Below, piece after piece: positions 14,664 through 17,549 of a stretch of 17,549 bases of DNA; position 1 is the first letter of the stretch, and the number at the start of each line of letters is the position of its first letter. The position numbers and the translations under genes are program-made. Source of the DNA: Berkiella sp964594635 (GTDB taxonomy: Bacteria; Pseudomonadota; Gammaproteobacteria; Berkiellales; Berkiellaceae); contig CAZQMV010000022.1 in the NCBI GenBank assembly GCA_964594635.1, forward strand, positions 1 through 17,549, written 5' to 3'. The notes under the pieces are model-generated. The model did no database searches, had not been told where the DNA came from, and saw only the letters and a list, made by a program, of their open reading frames with translations.

Positions 14664-15227
14664 ATGAGAGTTCTACGAAAAACTTGGGAAAGGACGCTCA
14701 GAAAAGCGTTAGATTTATTAAGCAAAAACAAAAATCCCATTGCTATATACACTTACAATCTTGTTAAAAAGGGTACTCTTAAGGTGATCCCTTTTAACAA
14801 ATTGGTGAAAAATGACTTTGACGATTTTTTAGATGATTATCAAAGTACAAATAATGAAAAATTACCTCGTCATTACCCACCTTCACAAAGGGTTATTACT
14901 AAATTGGCTGATAGCTGGGATGCAAAAATCAGTGATAATAGAATTTCCATTGATCACAGAATTTCAAGTCCTCAAAGAATAGCCGAGATCTTAGTTCATG
15001 AAGCTAATCATTTTTTAAATAATTCTACTGATAATTATTGTACCGATAAGCAAGTGTATGAAGAAGAGTTAAGAGCTATTGTTGCTGAAAAATTAGTTTT
15101 TTCGCGAGCGATGCGTGCTAATAAGTTAGAGCGCATCGCTAAACACGTAGCTAGGTGTTACCAAGTGCCTCTTCCTAAAGAAATCAAAATGCCTGAGGGC
15201 TTGTTTGTTCCAAGAAAAATTCAATAA
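14664..15227 (+). CDS. Putative HExxH metalloprotein, unknown family
   Basis: The product has 187 residues. Its most telling feature is EILVHEANHFLNNS, an HExxH zinc-binding motif (H112, E113, H116), followed by VYEEELRAIVAEKL (residues 131-144). Glutamates there (E133-E135, E142) could supply the third ligand, as in gluzincin-type peptidases. A basic N-terminus (MRVLRKTWERTLRKALDLL) could be amphipathic; no signal peptide is clear. ATG 14664 is chosen because the longer frame begins with TTG at 14601 close to the preceding terminator. The gene stands alone between two terminators. A peptidase role is inferred from the motif, and a substrate cannot be suggested. In host-associated relatives such proteins can be secreted effectors, but nothing here proves that. 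Confidence 0.65.
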   Translation: MRVLRKTWERTLRKALDLLSKNKNPIAIYTYNLVKKGTLKVIPFNKLVKNDFDDFLDDYQSTNNEKLPRHYPPSQRVITKLADSWDAKISDNRISIDHRISSPQRIAEILVHEANHFLNNSTDNYCTDKQVYEEELRAIVAEKLVFSRAMRANKLERIAKHVARCYQVPLPKEIKMPEGLFVPRKIQ

Positions 15228-15260
15228 ATAAAAACGCCCCGTAAGGGGCGTTTTTATTTA
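15225..15260. terminator. Bidirectional terminator shared by convergent genes
   Basis: Arms 15225-15240 and 15245-15260 pair over 16 bp around the loop GTAA. The core is CGCCCC/GGGGCG, flanked by A- and T-tracts on both sides. The stem contains the stop codon of the HExxH gene (TAA 15225-15227) and that of aspS (15260-15258 on minus), so both transcripts end in it. Confidence 0.9.
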
Positions 15261-17057
15261 GGCTGTTTCTATTTTTGCCTTTGGTGGTGGCGGTAATTTC
15301 ACTTCAATGTGAAGTTCTTTTAGTTGCTTAGGCATAACATTAGAAGGAGCTTGCATTAATAGATCTTGCGCTTGCTGATTCATTGGGAAAGCTACTACTT
15401 CACGAATGTTTGGTTCGTTAGCCAATAGCATGACAATGCGATCGATACCAGGTGCACAGCCACCATGGGGTGGAGCGCCATATTTAAAAGCATTCAACAT
15501 ACCGCCAAATTTATCTTCCACCACTTTGGCATCATAACCTGCAACCGCAAATGCTTTATACATCACTTCCGGTAAGTGGTTACGAATCGCACCACTTGAA
15601 AGCTCTACACCGTTACACACAATATCGTACTGATAGGCTTTAATGGTGAGTGGATCTTGAGTATTCAATGCTTCTAAGCCGCCTTGTGGCATCGAGAAGG
15701 GGTTGTGCGAGAAGTCGATTTTCTTATCGTCTTCATTGTATTCATACATGGGGAAATCAACCACCCAGCAGAATTCAAATTTGCTTTGATCGATAAGGTT
15801 TAAATCATCACCCAGGCGGGTACGAGCAAGGCCAGCCAATCGTGCAGCTTCTGCTTTAGGAGCGCACGCAAAAAATACAGCATCGCCATCTGTGCAGCCT
15901 GTTAGTTCTTTTAATTTATCGAGGCGTGCTTTATCTAAGAATTTAGCAATAGGACCTTTGGCTTCACCGTCTGCAAATACCACATAGCCTAAGCCTGGAG
16001 CGCCTTGGGTTTTTGCCCAATCGTTCATTTTGTCAAAGAAGCTACGTGATTGAGTCGAAGATTTAGGTGCAGGAATAGCACGTACTACAGAGCCTTTTTC
16101 AACTGCCTTAGCAAAGGCATTAAACTCAGAGCCAGCAAATACTTCTGACACATCGGCAATAATAATGGGGTTACGAATATCCGGTTTATCGTTACCAAAT
16201 TTTAACATCGATTCATCATATGAGAAGTGGGGGAATGGCATTTGGCTCACAGTTTTGCCATGTGCGAATTCATTGAATACGCCATGCAATACCGGTTCAA
16301 TAGCCGCAAACACATCTTCTTGAGTGACAAAAGACATTTCAAAGTCAAGTTGATAGAACTCACCTGGTGAGCGATCGGCTCTGGCGTCTTCATCTCTAAA
16401 GCAAGGAGCAATTTGGAAATAACGATCAAAGCCTGCCACCATTAATAATTGTTTAAATTGCTGTGGTGCTTGTGGCAATGCATAAAACTTACCTGGATGC
16501 ATACGGCTTGGGACTAAAAAGTCACGCGCACCTTCAGGAGAGCTTGACGTTAATATCGGGGTTTGGATTTCTAAAAACCCTTGTTCAATCATGCGCTGAC
16601 GTAATGAAGAAATGATCCGTGAACGCAATACAATGTTGTGATGCATTTTTTCACGGCGTAGATCTAAAAAGCGATAACGTAACCGTGTGTCTTCTGGGAA
16701 CTCTTGATCACCGTTCACTTGAATAGGCAGAATGTCGGCTTGTGAGTCTAAAACAAACTCATCAACAGCAATTTCAATTTTACCCGTTGGCATTTTAGCA
16801 TTGACCGTCTCAGGGGTTCGTTTAACAACGCGTCCGGTGATAGTAACCACGCTTTCATTGCGTAGTGATTGCACTAACGCAAAAGCGGGGGAGCTAGAGT
16901 CGATGACGCACTGGGTGATCCCATAGTGGTCTCTTAAATCGACAAATAGCAGATTCCCATGATCTCTTTGGCGGTGGATCCAGCCTGAGAGTCGAATGGT
17001 TTTGCCTTCTTCCGCTTCAGTAAGCGCGCCACAGGTATAAGTTCGATAACGGTGCAT
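15258..17057 (-). CDS. aspS: Aspartyl-tRNA synthetase (bacterial type)
   Basis: This class II synthetase of 599 residues attaches aspartate to tRNA-Asp in the cytoplasm. It has an N-terminal OB-fold anticodon-binding domain (GWIHRQRDHGNLLFVDLRD), motif 1 around FLEIQTPIL, motif 2 FRDEDARADR (220-230) with YQLDFEMSF after it, a bacterial GAD insertion (about 290-420), and motif 3 GGCAPGIDRIVMLL near the C-terminus. Length and architecture are typical of bacteria. H33 replaces the Leu found in the strictly discriminating E. coli enzyme, so it may also charge tRNA-Asn (see findings). The ATG at 17057 gives the normal N-terminus, though its ribosome site is weak. It is convergent with the HExxH gene and divergent from tRNA-Val. 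Confidence 0.97.
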   Translation of the reverse strand: MHRYRTYTCGALTEAEEGKTIRLSGWIHRQRDHGNLLFVDLRDHYGITQCVIDSSSPAFALVQSLRNESVVTITGRVVKRTPETVNAKMPTGKIEIAVDEFVLDSQADILPIQVNGDQEFPEDTRLRYRFLDLRREKMHHNIVLRSRIISSLRQRMIEQGFLEIQTPILTSSSPEGARDFLVPSRMHPGKFYALPQAPQQFKQLLMVAGFDRYFQIAPCFRDEDARADRSPGEFYQLDFEMSFVTQEDVFAAIEPVLHGVFNEFAHGKTVSQMPFPHFSYDESMLKFGNDKPDIRNPIIIADVSEVFAGSEFNAFAKAVEKGSVVRAIPAPKSSTQSRSFFDKMNDWAKTQGAPGLGYVVFADGEAKGPIAKFLDKARLDKLKELTGCTDGDAVFFACAPKAEAARLAGLARTRLGDDLNLIDQSKFEFCWVVDFPMYEYNEDDKKIDFSHNPFSMPQGGLEALNTQDPLTIKAYQYDIVCNGVELSSGAIRNHLPEVMYKAFAVAGYDAKVVEDKFGGMLNAFKYGAPPHGGCAPGIDRIVMLLANEPNIREVVAFPMNQQAQDLLMQAPSNVMPKQLKELHIEVKLPPPPKAKIETA

Positions 17058-17116
17058 AGTATCAATCCACTAAGTCAGTAACTAATTGCTAAATAGGAGA
17101 ATTAAGTCGTGTATTC

Positions 17117-17146
17117 TTGCACATTGTTAGGTAAAGGTGTTATCTT
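17117..17146 (+). promoter_or_regulatory. Possible promoter of tRNA-Val
   Basis: TTGCAC (17117-17122) is followed after 18 bases by TATCTT (17141-17146), 16 bases before the tRNA. The hexamers are imperfect, so this is tentative, but the spacing fits a stable-RNA promoter. Confidence 0.3.
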
Positions 17147-17162
17147 TTCACGACGAAATTTT

Positions 17163-17237
17163 AGGCGCGTAGCTCAGTGGTAGAGCACCACCTTGACATG
17201 GTGGTGGTCGGTGGTTCGATCCCACTCGCGCCTACCA
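17163..17237 (+). tRNA. tRNA-Val (anticodon GAC)
   Basis: The 75-base cloverleaf has acceptor stem AGGCGCG/CGCGCCT, D-arm GCTCAGTGGTAGAGC, anticodon arm CCACC-TTGACAT-GGTGG with GAC at 17195-17197, T-arm GGTGG-TTCGATC-CCACT, discriminator A and encoded CCA (17235-17237). It closely resembles the E. coli valine GAC isoacceptor. Confidence 0.96.
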
Positions 17238-17549
17238 TTAGATTTTGGCCTGCCGCAAGCGTTATAAAAAATTATGTTGGCGTAGCCTGACTCCCCCTAG
17301 CATCTGTAATCCATCAATCATTCTTTGCATTTTTCAAATAAAAAAGAAATACAACTAACATTCTTCGTGTTCCATATGACTTTTTGACTATTGAAATCCG
17401 TGCATATATCATAATGCCTATTGCAGTTCGTTAAAATTTACTTCGACGACATTCGGTCATGGAATGATTACGGCAGACAAATTAACAGAAGTTTCGGCTC
17501 TTCCCTAAATCAGGGGGCACTTCAGTTTACGAACATAGTACTTTAACTC
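17238..17549. other. Region without a recognisable gene
   Basis: No open frame of useful length occurs on either strand, and I see no RNA gene or terminator hairpin directly after tRNA-Val. Near the end, read on minus from about 17524, TGAAGTGCCCCCTGATTT loosely resembles the terminal repeats of IS2-like IS3-family elements. A clear partner repeat is missing. Confidence 0.4.

Noticed and set aside
1..17549. CRISPR array, rRNA gene or riboswitch
   Set aside because: No regularly spaced long repeats, rRNA signature or recognisable riboswitch motif was seen on either strand.

Overview
The window looks like a gammaproteobacterial chromosome segment, most likely from a low-GC Legionellales/Coxiella-type lineage. 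This rests on the style of the aspC, uvrB and aspS products, the AT-rich sequence, and two tRNA genes that encode their own CCA ends. The genus is an inference. The window splits sharply in two at a tRNA-Asn gene (10311-10386, minus strand).

Left part (1-10310) is an accessory, very AT-rich integrated island whose left end lies outside the window. It starts with a partial gene and a 197-residue hypothetical gene, both on minus. A divergent control region (889-1050) follows, with a four-copy, 12-bp-phased TGTA array. Next is a tight five-gene plus-strand operon (1051-5793): a TIGR04255-family protein, a helix-turn-helix protein, a protein with a conserved-looking SQDCDI motif, a 615-residue protein with a PD-(D/E)xK-like nuclease region, and a T5orf172/GIY-YIG-type protein carrying a Cys/His-rich insert. 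I do not recognise this combination as a named system. Its gene content, compactness and island setting make it the best candidate here for an undescribed defence or conflict system. A small four-helix membrane protein gene (minus) separates it from the mobility module.

The mobility module (about 6583-10340) has two inverted repeats in its leader, one a perfect 24-bp palindrome. It continues with a small unknown ORF, a SpoVG-family protein, a HTH/Cys-rich protein, a tyrosine recombinase and a large serine recombinase. The serine recombinase reads 30 bases into the 3' end of tRNA-Asn, which supplies its stop codon. This is the signature of an element integrated at a tRNA 3' end, with the right attachment junction at about 10311-10340.

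Right part (10311-17549) is core chromosome: tRNA-Asn with its own promoter; aspC (minus) divergent from uvrB (plus); a small Lys/Ala-rich membrane protein ending in a strong terminator; a putative HExxH metalloprotein; a bidirectional terminator shared with the convergent aspS; tRNA-Val(GAC); and 312 bases at the end in which I find no gene.
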